Shown: piece by piece, positions 17,939-28,020 of the stretch
How positions within the stretch are numbered: the first letter of the stretch is position 1
Layout of the letters: each line of letters starts with the position of its first letter
Source: Variovorax paradoxus EPS
GTDB lineage: Bacteria > Pseudomonadota > Gammaproteobacteria > Burkholderiales > Burkholderiaceae_C
Length of the DNA stretch: 64,000 bases
Assembly: GCF_000184745.1 (NCBI RefSeq)
Contig: NC_014931.1
Span: 558,001 to 622,000, forward strand
Reading direction: 5' to 3'
Position numbers and translations under genes: made by a program
Notes under the pieces: model-generated
Told to the model about the DNA's origin: nothing
The model's input: only the letters and a program-made list of their open reading frames with translations
Database searches by the model: none

Positions 17939-18757
17939 CTACTGCAGCACTTCTTCGGTCGTCACATCGAAGCGCTCCAGCGTGTTCGCGCCGAACACCA
18001 TCGTGATCGGCACGTCCGCCGCGTCGCGCCCGCGCGCCATCACGATGCGGCCGATGCGCGGCGTGTTGTGGCGCGCATCGAAGGTGTGCCAGCGGTCGCC
18101 CAGGTACACCTCGAACCACGCGCTGAAGTCCATCGGATAGCGCACCGGCGGAATGCCGATGTCGCCCAGATAGCCGGTCACGTAGCGCGCCGGAATGTTC
18201 ATGCAGCGGCACAGCGTGATCGCCAGGTGCGCGAAGTCGCGGCACACGCCCGTGCCCTCGCGAAAGCCCTCGAGCGCGGTGCGTGTGGCGCGGGCGTTCT
18301 GGTAGTCGAAGCGCAGGTGGCCGTGCACGAAGTTGCAGATCGCCTGCACGCGGTTCCAGCCCGGTGCCACGTTCGCGAAGTTGGCCCAGGCGAACTGCAG
18401 CAGTTCGCTGTCGACCTCGCAGTAGCGGCTGGGCAGCACGAAAGGCAATGTGCCCACCGGCAGGTCGGCCGGCGCGTGCTCGATGGCGCCCAGGTCGACC
18501 GGGTCGGGCGCGCCGGTGTCGAACACGGTCGCCGTGTTGCGCAGCCGCACGCTGCTCACGCCCAGAGGCACCTGCACGCGCGCGCAATGGTTGTCGAAGC
18601 TGTCGCGGTAATGGTCGGTGACCAGCGGCGGGCTGATGGTGATGTGCTCGCTGCCCTGGATGTCGGCGGCGCGCGAAGGGTGCACCTGCAGCATGTAGAT
18701 CAGCGCGGTGGGGGCGGTGACGCCCAGCTGGATGTCGTAGCCGATCCTGATCTGCAT
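17939..18757 (-). CDS. Transglutaminase-like cysteine peptidase family protein
   Basis: 272 residues. The transglutaminase core is visible: EGTGVCRDFAHLAI contains the nucleophilic Cys, ARYVTGYLGDIG follows, and DRWHTFDARHNTPRIGRI supplies the His and Asp. The N-terminal ~120 residues form a beta-rich domain. There is no signal peptide from the chosen start (MQIRIGYDIQ at 18757, with GGGAAGAAA upstream); an upstream in-frame ATG at 18853 would add a hydrophobic stretch but has no clear support. Members are peptidases, amidases or crosslinking enzymes; the substrate is unknown. Confidence 0.85.
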   Translation of the reverse strand: MQIRIGYDIQLGVTAPTALIYMLQVHPSRAADIQGSEHITISPPLVTDHYRDSFDNHCARVQVPLGVSSVRLRNTATVFDTGAPDPVDLGAIEHAPADLPVGTLPFVLPSRYCEVDSELLQFAWANFANVAPGWNRVQAICNFVHGHLRFDYQNARATRTALEGFREGTGVCRDFAHLAITLCRCMNIPARYVTGYLGDIGIPPVRYPMDFSAWFEVYLGDRWHTFDARHNTPRIGRIVMARGRDAADVPITMVFGANTLERFDVTTEEVLQ

Positions 18758-19052
18758 TTTGGATTTCTTCCCTGGATGAACCAACCGGTGAGGCGACCGG
18801 TGCGCAAGAGACGCCGAGAACACGACAAGCACGATCGGTGCCGTCTTCAGCACATGCTATGCGACCGGGGTGTCCGAAGCCGCGCGCCACATCCCGCAAA
18901 CCCTCGTAGTCCGCCGCGATGCGCTGTAGTCGTGCTCCTACTCCCGGGGCGCGCGCCCTCCCACATGCGAGGGCGGGGCGCCACTACGGGTAACAGACGG
19001 TGCAAAACATAACCTTCCAGGTCTGTACAGATCGATTCCTTGGAGGGAAATC
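18758..19052. other. Intergenic region, divergent transglutaminase / small membrane protein
   Basis: 295 bp without a supported gene. It contains the leader of the minus-strand transglutaminase gene and, at its right end, TTGGAGGGAAATC as ribosome-binding site of the plus-strand small protein. The segment around 18905-18950 is rich in TAGTC/CTACTC words, with no assigned role. Promoters for both directions are expected here. Confidence 0.4.
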
Positions 19053-19202
19053 ATGGAGTTCGCAACCCTGTTCGATTCGCTCACCGGTGCGTGGGGCGAC
19101 GAAATCCTGGTGTGGGCCGTTGCCGCGGTCGCCGGCTGCATCTGCCTGGTCGCCCTGGTGAACGTGCTCGACATGTTCCTCGACAGCAACGAAATGGGCT
19201 GA
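19053..19202 (+). CDS. 49-residue single-pass membrane protein
   Basis: The frame encodes 49 residues: a short acidic N-terminus (MEFATLFDSLTGAWGDE), a hydrophobic segment of ~22 residues containing AVAAVAGCICLVALVNVL, and an acidic tail ending DSNEMG. A strong ribosome-binding site (GGAGGG, 5 nt spacing) precedes the ATG. It lies 43 bp upstream of the catalase gene on the same strand, possibly with a weak terminator between. No family is recognised; the two Cys in the membrane segment are notable. Confidence 0.6.
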   Translation: MEFATLFDSLTGAWGDEILVWAVAAVAGCICLVALVNVLDMFLDSNEMG

Positions 19203-19209
19203 CGACCCC

Positions 19210-19229
19210 GGGGCCAGGCGCCTTTTTTT
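19210..19229 (+). terminator. Weak candidate terminator after the small membrane protein
   Basis: GGGGCCAGGCGCC can form only a short stem (three GC pairs plus GT wobbles), but it is followed at once by seven T. If real, it would attenuate read-through into katE. Confidence 0.3.
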
Positions 19230-19245
19230 CTTCTCCCGTTTTTCC

Positions 19246-21462
19246 ATGAAAGATTCCAGGTCCCCGATGACGCCACAGAACAAAGCCGCCGCAGGTCGCC
19301 GCGCCAATGCCACCAAGACCGCCAAGTCCGGTGATGGCCGCAACACCAAGCAGCTGCAGCTCGATGGCTTCACCACCGAGCATCCCGCGCACCTGACCAC
19401 CAATCAGGGGCTGCAGATCCCGGACAACCACAACTCGCTGAAGGCGGGCGTGCGGGGACCCACGCTCCTGGAAGACTTCATCCTCCGCGAGAAGATCACC
19501 CACTTCGACCACGAGCGCATTCCCGAACGCGCAGTGCATGCGCGGGGCTCGGCGGCGCACGGCTACTTTCAGGTCTACAAGTCGATGTCGCAGTTCACCT
19601 CGGCCGACTTCCTGCAGGACCCGGACGTGAAGACGCCCGTTTTCGTGCGCTTCTCGACGGTGGCCGGCGAGCGCGGATCGGCCGATACGGTGCGCGACGT
19701 GCGCGGCTTCGCGGTCAAGTTCTACACCCGGGAAGGCAACTACGACCTCGTGGGCAACAACATCCCGGTGTTCTTCATCCAGGACGCGATGAAGTTTCCC
19801 GACCTCATCCACGCGGTCAAGCCCGAGCCGCACCACGCGATGCCGCAGGCCGCGAGCGCGCACGACACCTTCTGGGACTTCGCCTCGCTCATGCCCGAGA
19901 GCACCCACATGCTGATGTGGGCGATGAGCGACCGCGCCATTCCTCGCAGCTACCGGATGATGGAAGGCTTCGGCGTCCACACCTTCCGTTTCGTCAACAG
20001 CCACGGCGAAAGCCACTTCGTGAAGTTCCACTGGAAGCCCAAGCTCGGCATCCACGGCCTGGTGTGGGACGAGGCACAGAAGATCGCCGGCAAGGACGCC
20101 GACTTCCACCGCCGCGACTTGTGGGAAGCCATCGAGAACGGCGACTTTCCCGAGTGGGAACTCGGCGTGCAGATCATTCCGGCCGACAAGGAGCACTCGC
20201 TCGGGTTCGACCTGCTCGACCCCACCAAGCTGATTCCCGAAGAAATGGTGCCCGTGCAGCGCATCGGCAAGCTGGTGCTCGACCGCAACCCCGACAACTT
20301 CTTCGCCGAGACCGAGCAGGTGGCCTTTCACCCCGGCCACGTGGTGCCCGGCATCGACTTCAGCAACGACCCGCTGCTGCAGGGGCGCCTCTTCTCGTAC
20401 ACCGACACGCAGATCTCGCGCCTGGGCGGTGCGAACTTCCACGAGCTGCCGATCAACAAGGGCGTGTGCCCGTTCCACAACTTCCAGCGCGACGGCATGC
20501 ACCGCCAGACCATCGCGCGCGGCCAGGTGGCCTACGAGCCCAACACGCTGGGCAGCGGCACGGAGTTTCGCGTCGATGGCGGCAGCAACGGCTTCCAGTC
20601 GTTCCCCGAAGCGATCGATGCGCCCAAGGTGCGCCGCCGCAGCGCCTCGTTCGACGACCACTTCACGCAGGCGCGCCTGTTCTTCAACAGCCAGAGCGTG
20701 GCCGAGAAGGAACACATCATCGCGGCCTTCCGCTTCGAGCTTTCGAAGCTCGAGGTGCCGGCGATCCGCCAGCGCATGGTCGACAACCTCGCGCACGTGG
20801 ACGAGAAGCTCGCGCGCCGTGTGGCCGAGCCGCTGGGCATCGGCGAGCCCGATGCCAAGGCGGCGGCGGGACGCGCGGGTTTCCGCGACCACCGCATCGC
20901 CCTGCCCATCGACGAGTCGCCCGCGCTCAGCATGGCCGACACCGGCGACGGCTCGATCCGCACGCGGAAGATCGCGATTCTCGTGGCCGACGGCATCGAT
21001 TCGGCTTCGCTCAAGCCGATCCGCGAAGCGCTCGAACAGGCGGGCGCGCAATGCAAGATCGTCGGCCCGCGCCTGGGCACCGTGGCCAGCGCGTCCAAGC
21101 GGCAGATCGATGTGGAGATGACCTTCTCGAACACCCCCTCGGTGATGTTCGATGCGGTGCTGGTGCCGGCCGGCGCCGACAGCGCGGCCACGATGTCGGC
21201 CACCGGCGATGCGGTGCACTTCGTCCTGGAGGCCTACAAGCACTGCAAGGCGATCTGCACGGTGGGCGAGGGCGTGAAGCTGCTCGCTTCGCTGGGCGTC
21301 GGCGCGGACGGCGATGCGCCCGCGGGCGTCGTCGTGGCCGCGACGCCGGTTACCAACCTGGGCGACACCACGGCTGCCCAGCAGATCGCGCAGGACTTCG
21401 TTGCGGCGATTGGGAAGCATCGGCATTGGGACCGGGCGAATATCGACGCAGTGCCGGCGTAA
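19246..21462 (+). CDS. katE: Large-subunit (clade 2) catalase, HPII/KatE type
   Basis: 738 residues; disproportionates hydrogen peroxide in the cytoplasm. The alignment with E. coli HPII is easy by eye, offset about 30 residues: HARGSAAHG gives active-site His98, the VGNN region gives Asn ~171, and [12 protein letters not shown] gives the haem-ligand Tyr385. The C-terminal ~150 residues (from [13 protein letters not shown]) form the flavodoxin/DJ-1-like domain that distinguishes the large subunit. A second ATG at 19267 (MTPQNK) is a possible start, since neither has a strong ribosome-binding site. Convergent with the Sel1 lipoprotein gene. Confidence 0.97.
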   Translation: MKDSRSPMTPQNKAAAGRRANATKTAKSGDGRNTKQLQLDGFTTEHPAHLTTNQGLQIPDNHNSLKAGVRGPTLLEDFILREKITHFDHERIPERAVHARGSAAHGYFQVYKSMSQFTSADFLQDPDVKTPVFVRFSTVAGERGSADTVRDVRGFAVKFYTREGNYDLVGNNIPVFFIQDAMKFPDLIHAVKPEPHHAMPQAASAHDTFWDFASLMPESTHMLMWAMSDRAIPRSYRMMEGFGVHTFRFVNSHGESHFVKFHWKPKLGIHGLVWDEAQKIAGKDADFHRRDLWEAIENGDFPEWELGVQIIPADKEHSLGFDLLDPTKLIPEEMVPVQRIGKLVLDRNPDNFFAETEQVAFHPGHVVPGIDFSNDPLLQGRLFSYTDTQISRLGGANFHELPINKGVCPFHNFQRDGMHRQTIARGQVAYEPNTLGSGTEFRVDGGSNGFQSFPEAIDAPKVRRRSASFDDHFTQARLFFNSQSVAEKEHIIAAFRFELSKLEVPAIRQRMVDNLAHVDEKLARRVAEPLGIGEPDAKAAAGRAGFRDHRIALPIDESPALSMADTGDGSIRTRKIAILVADGIDSASLKPIREALEQAGAQCKIVGPRLGTVASASKRQIDVEMTFSNTPSVMFDAVLVPAGADSAATMSATGDAVHFVLEAYKHCKAICTVGEGVKLLASLGVGADGDAPAGVVVAATPVTNLGDTTAAQQIAQDFVAAIGKHRHWDRANIDAVPA

Positions 21463-21482
21463 ATGTGTAGAGGCGAACGGCG

Positions 21483-23132
21483 CTAACTGTCGATTGTGGT
21501 CAGCGTCACATGCACATGGCCTGAGGTATCCGCTCGATTGGCATCACCGATCCAATGCCACCGGATATCCCTGGCGGCCACGGTGATTCCTCCCGCTTCG
21601 TGCAGTGTGGTTGGTACCGGGAAGGGCTGGCCTTCTTCGATGTAGGCCTGCCGCCATGGCTCGTGGAATACCGCATGGTGCGCGTGCTCCTTCTTCAGGC
21701 CCGCAGACCAGATGCCGGTCTGCGGACAAGGAACGGTTCCACTGCAACTGCGGGGCGCTTCAGGTCCCGGCACATATCGCGCAATGCCCTGTGCCACGTA
21801 TGGATGGCTCGATGCAGCCTGCTGCACCGGCAGTCCCTTGTAGTGCCAGGACACCGCGCCATAGCCGGGTGGAACCTGTTCCGCCAGATTGGGTAGCGGC
21901 TCGCCGCGGTTGAATTTCCACGGCACCTGTGCCGCGTTCCAGTTGGCTTGCCAGTCACCCCGGATCACATCGATCTGAGGCAGCCAGTAGCCGGTGAAGT
22001 GGGCGTGCTGCCTGGCCTTGAGGCTCCAAGGCCTGCCGTGGTTGTCGTAGGCGTTTTCGTCGGGCGGTGGCGCGATGTTGCCGGTCAACACATAGCCCTG
22101 AGGGATGTGGGTACGACCGGTACGGTTCGCGCCCGGCGTGGCCGGTGTTGGCTGCTTGACGATGACCGCTTTGGCCGCATCGATCAGTGTTTCGCGTTTG
22201 CCGTCCCAGAAGGGCAGTGAAGCAGGCGGCAGGGGCAGAACCTTGTCGAGATTGGGGAAGCGCAGGTCGGGGTTGAGTTCGAGGGCGTCGCCCAGAAGGC
22301 TATAGCGCTCAGAACGGGCGCGGTCGATTTGATTGCCCGAGAGGGGATCAACTTGGGTAAAGGAAGAAGACAGATAGTTGGCGGCGTCTGCACTGCCGAA
22401 CTTTGCCCCTTCATGCAGAACAACGAGCGCGCGGGTGTAGTTCTTGTCGATATCCAGGGTTTGCCCCAGCCTGTAGGCAGCCTCTCCATCCCCTTGCGCA
22501 AACGCGCATTCCAGCATCTTGAGGCCCACCTTTCGGTTGCCCCAGATGCCCATCTGTGCATCGTCATAAGCGGCATCCAGCTTGTCGCCGATGTATGTCT
22601 GCGCCGCAGGATTGCCCATGTCCGCTGCGAGTTGCCAGAACCCGTAGGCCCGGTCAATGTCCGATTTGACCCCGATGCCGCTCTGGTGGTAAGTGCCCAT
22701 CTTGTCGAAGGCACCGGGCACGCCCTGCTTCATCAATCCTTCGACGATCAACACCGCTCGTTCGGTGTCGCGCTGCACCCCCAGGCCGCGCTCATGCAAG
22801 CCCGCGAGATTCATCGCGGCCTTCCAATGCCCCATGGCCGCAGCTTTCTCCCAGAGCTGCGCCGCCTTCTTGTAGTCGCGCTGGTTGGGCCAGAGTTCGT
22901 TGTTGGTCACAGCCATGCCCTGCTGGAACAGCATTTCCACTTCGACCGCAATCGGCGGCAGCTTCGCTGCCTCGTGCACGCAGGCGAAGTCGGCCCGATG
23001 CGGGTTGAAGGTCTTCAGGTTCATGTTGCGGGGCAGATCGTTCATTGCACAGGCAGTCAGGGTGAAGAGAACTAGTAGCGTGGCTAGTGCTGCGCTTGAA
23101 TGGGAGATGTCGCAAAGACGAGATGGCTTCAT
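21483..23132 (-). CDS. Sel1-repeat lipoprotein, probable immunity protein of the phospholipase effector
   Basis: 549 residues starting MKPSRLCD. The signal peptide ends in a lipobox (LTAC), so the mature protein is anchored by an acylated Cys on the periplasmic side. Residues ~60-240 hold Sel1-like (TPR-related) repeats such as AAQLWEKAAAMGHWKAAMNLAGLHERGLGV. The C-terminal ~250 residues are aromatic- and His-rich and unassigned (DUF6396-like architecture). It begins 5 bp after the phospholipase stop. Sel1-repeat proteins are known immunity proteins for Tle5-type PLD effectors in Pseudomonas, and a periplasmic location fits a toxin attacking phospholipids there. The immunity role is inferred. 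Confidence 0.78.
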   Translation of the reverse strand: MKPSRLCDISHSSAALATLLVLFTLTACAMNDLPRNMNLKTFNPHRADFACVHEAAKLPPIAVEVEMLFQQGMAVTNNELWPNQRDYKKAAQLWEKAAAMGHWKAAMNLAGLHERGLGVQRDTERAVLIVEGLMKQGVPGAFDKMGTYHQSGIGVKSDIDRAYGFWQLAADMGNPAAQTYIGDKLDAAYDDAQMGIWGNRKVGLKMLECAFAQGDGEAAYRLGQTLDIDKNYTRALVVLHEGAKFGSADAANYLSSSFTQVDPLSGNQIDRARSERYSLLGDALELNPDLRFPNLDKVLPLPPASLPFWDGKRETLIDAAKAVIVKQPTPATPGANRTGRTHIPQGYVLTGNIAPPPDENAYDNHGRPWSLKARQHAHFTGYWLPQIDVIRGDWQANWNAAQVPWKFNRGEPLPNLAEQVPPGYGAVSWHYKGLPVQQAASSHPYVAQGIARYVPGPEAPRSCSGTVPCPQTGIWSAGLKKEHAHHAVFHEPWRQAYIEEGQPFPVPTTLHEAGGITVAARDIRWHWIGDANRADTSGHVHVTLTTIDS

Positions 23133-23137
23133 GGCGA

Positions 23138-25189
23138 TCAACCCAGGCGGATGCTGCTGGCGCGGTCGTCGTGGAACGCGACCAAGAAACAAGACGGAGC
23201 TTCGCCAAGGGCCTTCTTCTTGAAATTCTTGTAGGCCTCTCTGCGCCAGTTTTTAAACGTTTCTGCCATCACCGTCTGATCCGTCGCCACCCCGCCCGCG
23301 AACTTCCCGTCGGTGTGCTGCCCCCACACCCGTTCGCGCAGATTCTTGGCAGTGACCGGATCGTCGCTCGCGATATTGATCTCGCTGTCCACCGCAAAGC
23401 TGCGCAAGTTCAAATTCGCGCTGCCCAGCGTGAACATGCTGTCGTCGATGACCATCAGCTTGCTGTGGATGTAGATCTCGCGATAACGCGCCTTGAGCAA
23501 CTGGTTCTCCAGATCCTTGATGTAGTTGATGCCCCCGGCGTAGCCGGGGGAGTTCGGGTCGTAGTTCGCTGACTTCTTCCATCCGTCGAGTTTGGCCAGC
23601 CTATCTCTCTGGGTGGTTTGCCAGTTCGTATCGAAGGTCCACAGGCTCGCCACCAGCGAGCGCATGGCGAACTGGCCCTCGAGCGCTTTGCGCGCCATCT
23701 CGTCGTCCTTGCCGCCGCCCGCGTCCTTGTAGGCTTGGGCGATGCTGGACAGCGGTTGGGGCGGAGGGATCATGAGCGGATCCCGACTGCGCCTGCGGGC
23801 CTCTTGTACGGCGTCGTAGCGCGCGATTTCCTCCTCCACCAACTTTGTCTGATTGGGCATGGACGAACCATGCCCCAGCTCTGTCACGGTGTCGTGGGTG
23901 CGCGGCACCATCTGCTTGCGCTCTGGCGTGGGCGTCAGGACCATCACGTGCAGCTTGGGCACGTCAGCCATGCCCAGTTTGCCTTTCTGGAAACCCGCCA
24001 AGTACTCCCCACGCAAGCGCTTCAGTTCCTTGACCCAAGCCGCATGTTGAAAGTACTGGTTCTCTACATACAGGTAGTGGCGTGCGAAGCTGATCGCATG
24101 GTTGTAGAGGCGGTGGATGGACTTTTCGCTGCCATCGGTGGCGGGCAAGGTGCGCAGGATTTGCGCGCTCTGATGCGGAGCGACCAGGTTCCTGGTCAAG
24201 TTTGCAGGCGTGGCCTTGAGATTGAATTCTCGGCTCACATTGCTGCCCGCGCCTTTGCCGTTGCCTTCGGCCTTGTTCCACGCCTCGGTGAAGTTCTTGC
24301 ACACCGCCGCCAGCACCTGTCCCTCGACACGGCAGCCGTAGTCCTGATACGGCTTGAGGCCGGGCTCCGCGTCGTTTGCACCTTCCCAGCTCTTGCCACG
24401 CCTGGGATCGTCGAACTTGTGAGCCGTGGTATCCCAGTAGTCGGTGACCGAATTGAGGCCGAGCACATAGCCGCAGGGTTTGTCGCCTTCATAGTCGATG
24501 ACGATGGTTTTCTGATGATGAGTGGCCAGGTATTCGAAGCCCAGGCGCTCGATTCGGCCCAGGCCATTCATGCTCGCTTCGCTCCTCAGACTGGTCATCA
24601 CATCGTCGTGAACGCCGCCGCGCGTACGCAGCGACAGGGCGTTCTGCTTTCCTGCCACGACATCCCTGTACCAATGCGAATTGAATATCTCCCGCCGATC
24701 ACGCTCGGAAGGAGATGGAGGAAACAGCAAACCCGGTTTGCTGCGTTCATAGAGAGACTCGGTCTTGTACCCCGGCATGTTGTTCACGGCGGCGCTGCCG
24801 ATGAAGTCGTACCACACCAGAAGACGCACATTGACCGGCTTTCCGTTGTTGAACTTGCCCTGCGCAGCGCCCAGCAGCAAATCGCCCCAGGTGTCACCCC
24901 TCGGCCATTGGTCGGCCGTCTCGCGAGTGAGCTCCATCGCGGGATCGAAGCCCCAGCAGACGAGGTCGATGCTGTGCTGTGCTCTTCGGATGTCCGTCGC
25001 GATCTGCTTGAAGGTCTCCTCGCCGCATATATAGAGGCGCAAATTGTTGTGATGAAAAACCGGTGTTTTCTCGTCTTCGCCCCTCTTCTCGAGAAACCAT
25101 TGCGCGCTGCCGGTGGCGGCGCCTGTGGCCGCGCATAAGGGGACGGTCGATCTGTGTTGCGTGTCGTTCGTTGGTCGCAGGTCGCTCAT
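23138..25189 (-). CDS. Phospholipase D type VI effector (Tle5-like)
   Basis: 683 residues with both HKD motifs of the phospholipase D superfamily: THHQKTIVID (His225, Lys227, Asp232), followed by a GLNSVTDYWD block, and YIHSKLMVIDD (His575, Lys577, Asp582), followed by GSANLNLRS. There is no signal peptide, as expected for a T6SS cargo. It would cleave head groups of bacterial (and perhaps eukaryotic) membrane phospholipids after delivery. It overlaps vgrG by 4 nt (ATGA) and is followed by the Sel1 lipoprotein gene, the standard spike-toxin-immunity order. Confidence 0.9.
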   Translation of the reverse strand: MSDLRPTNDTQHRSTVPLCAATGAATGSAQWFLEKRGEDEKTPVFHHNNLRLYICGEETFKQIATDIRRAQHSIDLVCWGFDPAMELTRETADQWPRGDTWGDLLLGAAQGKFNNGKPVNVRLLVWYDFIGSAAVNNMPGYKTESLYERSKPGLLFPPSPSERDRREIFNSHWYRDVVAGKQNALSLRTRGGVHDDVMTSLRSEASMNGLGRIERLGFEYLATHHQKTIVIDYEGDKPCGYVLGLNSVTDYWDTTAHKFDDPRRGKSWEGANDAEPGLKPYQDYGCRVEGQVLAAVCKNFTEAWNKAEGNGKGAGSNVSREFNLKATPANLTRNLVAPHQSAQILRTLPATDGSEKSIHRLYNHAISFARHYLYVENQYFQHAAWVKELKRLRGEYLAGFQKGKLGMADVPKLHVMVLTPTPERKQMVPRTHDTVTELGHGSSMPNQTKLVEEEIARYDAVQEARRRSRDPLMIPPPQPLSSIAQAYKDAGGGKDDEMARKALEGQFAMRSLVASLWTFDTNWQTTQRDRLAKLDGWKKSANYDPNSPGYAGGINYIKDLENQLLKARYREIYIHSKLMVIDDSMFTLGSANLNLRSFAVDSEINIASDDPVTAKNLRERVWGQHTDGKFAGGVATDQTVMAETFKNWRREAYKNFKKKALGEAPSCFLVAFHDDRASSIRLG

Positions 25190-28020
25190 GAATTTCCTTC
25201 GTCGTCACGGTGCCGCAGGTAGTGCTGCATCCGGTTCTTCGTGTCGCTGTGAGCCGCGCGATAGCCGGAGGCTGCAAGCCTGTCGTCGTTGGATTTCAGC
25301 TGTGCCTTGACGGGCAATTCGTATTCGTTGCCATTGGCGAGCCGGACCTTGTAGGAGGTTGTGTCGCTCTGATGGTCTTCAATGAGTACTTGCCCATCGG
25401 CGTCGGTGACGCCGTCGGCCACATTCGCGCCGTCCCTGTACAAGGTGTAGGGCTCGAAGCCGAGCGGCCGGCCGTCCTGTGCGTGCGAAAGCAGCACAAA
25501 GCTGAGCGCCCCTTTTTTCTTGAGGTCCAGGCTCGACATGCCGCTCACCGACCGGGGCGGTGCGTTCTTCGGCCCGACCATGCTGTGCACGGCGGCGTGC
25601 TCCACATGCTTTCCAGAGGTGGCATCTTCGATGCCCGCAGCATTCAGGCGAATGGTGCTTCCGCCACCGTTGAGCACGAGTTCCTCCTTGGCGGTGATCG
25701 TGATCCTGTTGGCGACCTGGACGATATCGAGCTTGGCCAGGATGTTGATGCTTTCCTTGAGCGCCTTGATGTCGATGTTGCCGCCGAATGCGAACAGTCT
25801 CAGCCCTGCTTGGTAAGCAAAGAGTCGAACCGCCTGCTTGGCGCTGACCAGAAAGCTCTTGGCTGCGGAGACGCTGGTGTGCCCTCCGCTGGTCAGCGCG
25901 TTGTGCTCGGCGCTGGCAATATGGGTCGACTGCGACGTGGTGGTTTCGATGCCTGCGGGGCTCGCCAATACGAGATGCGGGTCGGCTAATTCGGGGAAGC
26001 GGTCTTTGCCTGCGGCGGCGGTGCTCTTGATCGCGTCGTTCTGTGCCTTGATCGATTGAATAACTTCGTCCTGATCGCCCGTGGAATGCGCCTCAGTCTG
26101 TAGCGCAGCGCCGGACAACCCTTCGTGCTGCTCGTGGGCCGCTGTCAGCCGCGCCGCTGTTTCGTCCATGTCCGTGATGTGAGCCCTGGCGTTGGCTCGT
26201 CCCTCGGTGGTGATCAACAGACCCTGGGCGGCACGAATGGCGCCATGACCATCGGTGCGCAGTTCCAAGCCTTGGCCTCGATGGTCTTTTCGCCCCGCGT
26301 TGTCCTCGATGCGCGTGATGTGCCCCAGGCTCAGCTGGCTGTGCTGGTGATCGCTCTTGATCTGGACCTGGATCTTGCCCTTCGTGTCGTCCATCGCGAT
26401 GTGGTTGCTGCGCCCCGCCGAGCTGTTGCCCCCGTTGTCGGTCAGCTCCCGGCTCCTGTAGCCCGACAGCGCACTGTGGTGGGGCAATGCCCACGGCGGC
26501 TCGTTCGCCTGGTTGTACACCCGCCCCGTGCAGATCGGCAGGTCCGGGTCCCCGCCGACAAAGTCGACGATGACTTCCTGGCCGATGCGCGGGACATGGA
26601 TGCTGCCCTGCTGGTTGCCCGCGCCGTGCAGGTTCACGCGTATCCAGCAGGAGCTGTGCTGGTCCTCGTTTCCGATGCGGTCCCAGGGAAACTGCACCTT
26701 GATGCGGCCCCACTTGTCGGTCCAGATGTTCTGGCCAGGAGGGCCGACCACCCGCGCGGTCTGGGGGCCGTGCGTGAGCGGCTTGGGTCGTGTGGGCACC
26801 GGGCGCAAGGGCTCGGCCATCGGGTGCGCGGTGAAGTCGACCTCCACTTTCCATTGCTGCTTGCGACCGGGAGCCGCATCGCCGATCTGGCTGTCCTGCG
26901 CGACGTCTTCGATCAGGAAGCGGGTGTCCAGGAGCAGGTATTCGGCATTGGCTTTCTGGCGCGGGTGCTTGGTCAATTGAAAGGAGCAGCCGGGCACCAT
27001 GCCGCGCAAATTGCCGCTGGCCCGCGCCCTGGCGCCGTGGGTGCGCAGCGCCTCCATGCGCAAGAGCGCCAACCGGTGGCCTTCGCCGTGGGGATCGTTC
27101 GCCTCGGCACTGCCGGCCCTGGGCTGCGCGTAGTGGCTGCCGGCCGCGCTGCCTTCATGCCATTGGTACACCTCGCCATCGGCCTGGCCCGTCGCTCTCG
27201 GTTCCTTGCGGCCCTGGCTCAGGTCGGCCCTGGGGCGCATGTAGTCGTACTCGCGGCTGGCGTACCTGCCGCTGGTCAGGTGGTGATGCGGAACGAAGCT
27301 GCTGACGTATTCGGCATCGACCTTCCAGCCCGGCGCGTGGTACTCGACCTTCTGGTATGCAGCGCTGTCGTTCTTCCGGTAGGCCCCCATGTTGTCGATG
27401 AGAACCAGGCGGTGCTTGCCCTCGCTGTGCTGGAAGAAGTAGCTGATTCCCCAGGATTGCGTCAGGCGCTCGAAGAATTCAAAGTCGCTCTCGTTGAACT
27501 GAACCTGGTAATCCCGCGTCGGGTAGGTCTCGATCAGGCGCTTGTCCACGGGAAAGTCGTAGCTGGCAAGAAGCTCGTCCAGGATCTGGACCACGGTCTT
27601 GTTCTGATAGATCCTGCAGTCGGTGGTGAGGGTGGCCAGGTGCAGCCAGGGACGCAGCGTGAGCTTGTATTGCACATGGCGCCCCTCTTCGCCCCAGACT
27701 TCCACGTCGGTGATCAGCGCGTTGATCTGGCGCACGCCTGCGCCGATGTGGTCGAGGGCTTGTCCGGCAACGCTGGGAACAAACTGCCCCGCGCCGTCGA
27801 GCTGGATCAAGCAGGTGATCTCGCGACCGATGAAGAGGTCGAGATCGAAGTCCATCGCTCCGCTGGCGCCAAGGTTCAGTGCATCGGGCGTCTTCAAGAG
27901 CAGTTCGTACGCGAACAAGCTGTTGATCCCTTCGTTTCCTGACAGCCGAACCGCTTCCAGCGTCGGCTGTCCGAGCAGGACAGGAATTGCAGGAGACTGA
28001 ATCGAGAGCGTGCGCTGCAT
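25186..28020 (-). CDS. vgrG: Type VI secretion spike protein VgrG with DUF2345 and C-terminal extension
   Basis: 944 residues. The gp27-like base (~1-380) contains RPWLHLATLTTDCRIYQNK and ESDFEFFERLTQSWGISYFF. The gp5-like OB fold and needle (~420-560) contains WGRIKVQFPWDR and IGQEVIVDFVGGDPDLPICTGRVYN. A DUF2345 beta-helix follows (~690-830). The last ~110 residues look like a small transthyretin/carboxypeptidase-type beta domain (VTDADGQVLIEDH), which in other VgrGs docks the cargo effector. It starts the minus-strand island and overlaps the phospholipase gene by 4 nt. No PAAR or adaptor gene is adjacent. Confidence 0.95.
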   Translation of the reverse strand: MQRTLSIQSPAIPVLLGQPTLEAVRLSGNEGINSLFAYELLLKTPDALNLGASGAMDFDLDLFIGREITCLIQLDGAGQFVPSVAGQALDHIGAGVRQINALITDVEVWGEEGRHVQYKLTLRPWLHLATLTTDCRIYQNKTVVQILDELLASYDFPVDKRLIETYPTRDYQVQFNESDFEFFERLTQSWGISYFFQHSEGKHRLVLIDNMGAYRKNDSAAYQKVEYHAPGWKVDAEYVSSFVPHHHLTSGRYASREYDYMRPRADLSQGRKEPRATGQADGEVYQWHEGSAAGSHYAQPRAGSAEANDPHGEGHRLALLRMEALRTHGARARASGNLRGMVPGCSFQLTKHPRQKANAEYLLLDTRFLIEDVAQDSQIGDAAPGRKQQWKVEVDFTAHPMAEPLRPVPTRPKPLTHGPQTARVVGPPGQNIWTDKWGRIKVQFPWDRIGNEDQHSSCWIRVNLHGAGNQQGSIHVPRIGQEVIVDFVGGDPDLPICTGRVYNQANEPPWALPHHSALSGYRSRELTDNGGNSSAGRSNHIAMDDTKGKIQVQIKSDHQHSQLSLGHITRIEDNAGRKDHRGQGLELRTDGHGAIRAAQGLLITTEGRANARAHITDMDETAARLTAAHEQHEGLSGAALQTEAHSTGDQDEVIQSIKAQNDAIKSTAAAGKDRFPELADPHLVLASPAGIETTTSQSTHIASAEHNALTSGGHTSVSAAKSFLVSAKQAVRLFAYQAGLRLFAFGGNIDIKALKESINILAKLDIVQVANRITITAKEELVLNGGGSTIRLNAAGIEDATSGKHVEHAAVHSMVGPKNAPPRSVSGMSSLDLKKKGALSFVLLSHAQDGRPLGFEPYTLYRDGANVADGVTDADGQVLIEDHQSDTTSYKVRLANGNEYELPVKAQLKSNDDRLAASGYRAAHSDTKNRMQHYLRHRDDEGNS

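Noticed and set aside
21483..28020. Prophage remnant, because VgrG resembles phage tail-spike proteins
   Set aside because: No other phage gene is adjacent; VgrG with DUF2345 plus effector and immunity genes is a standard type VI island.
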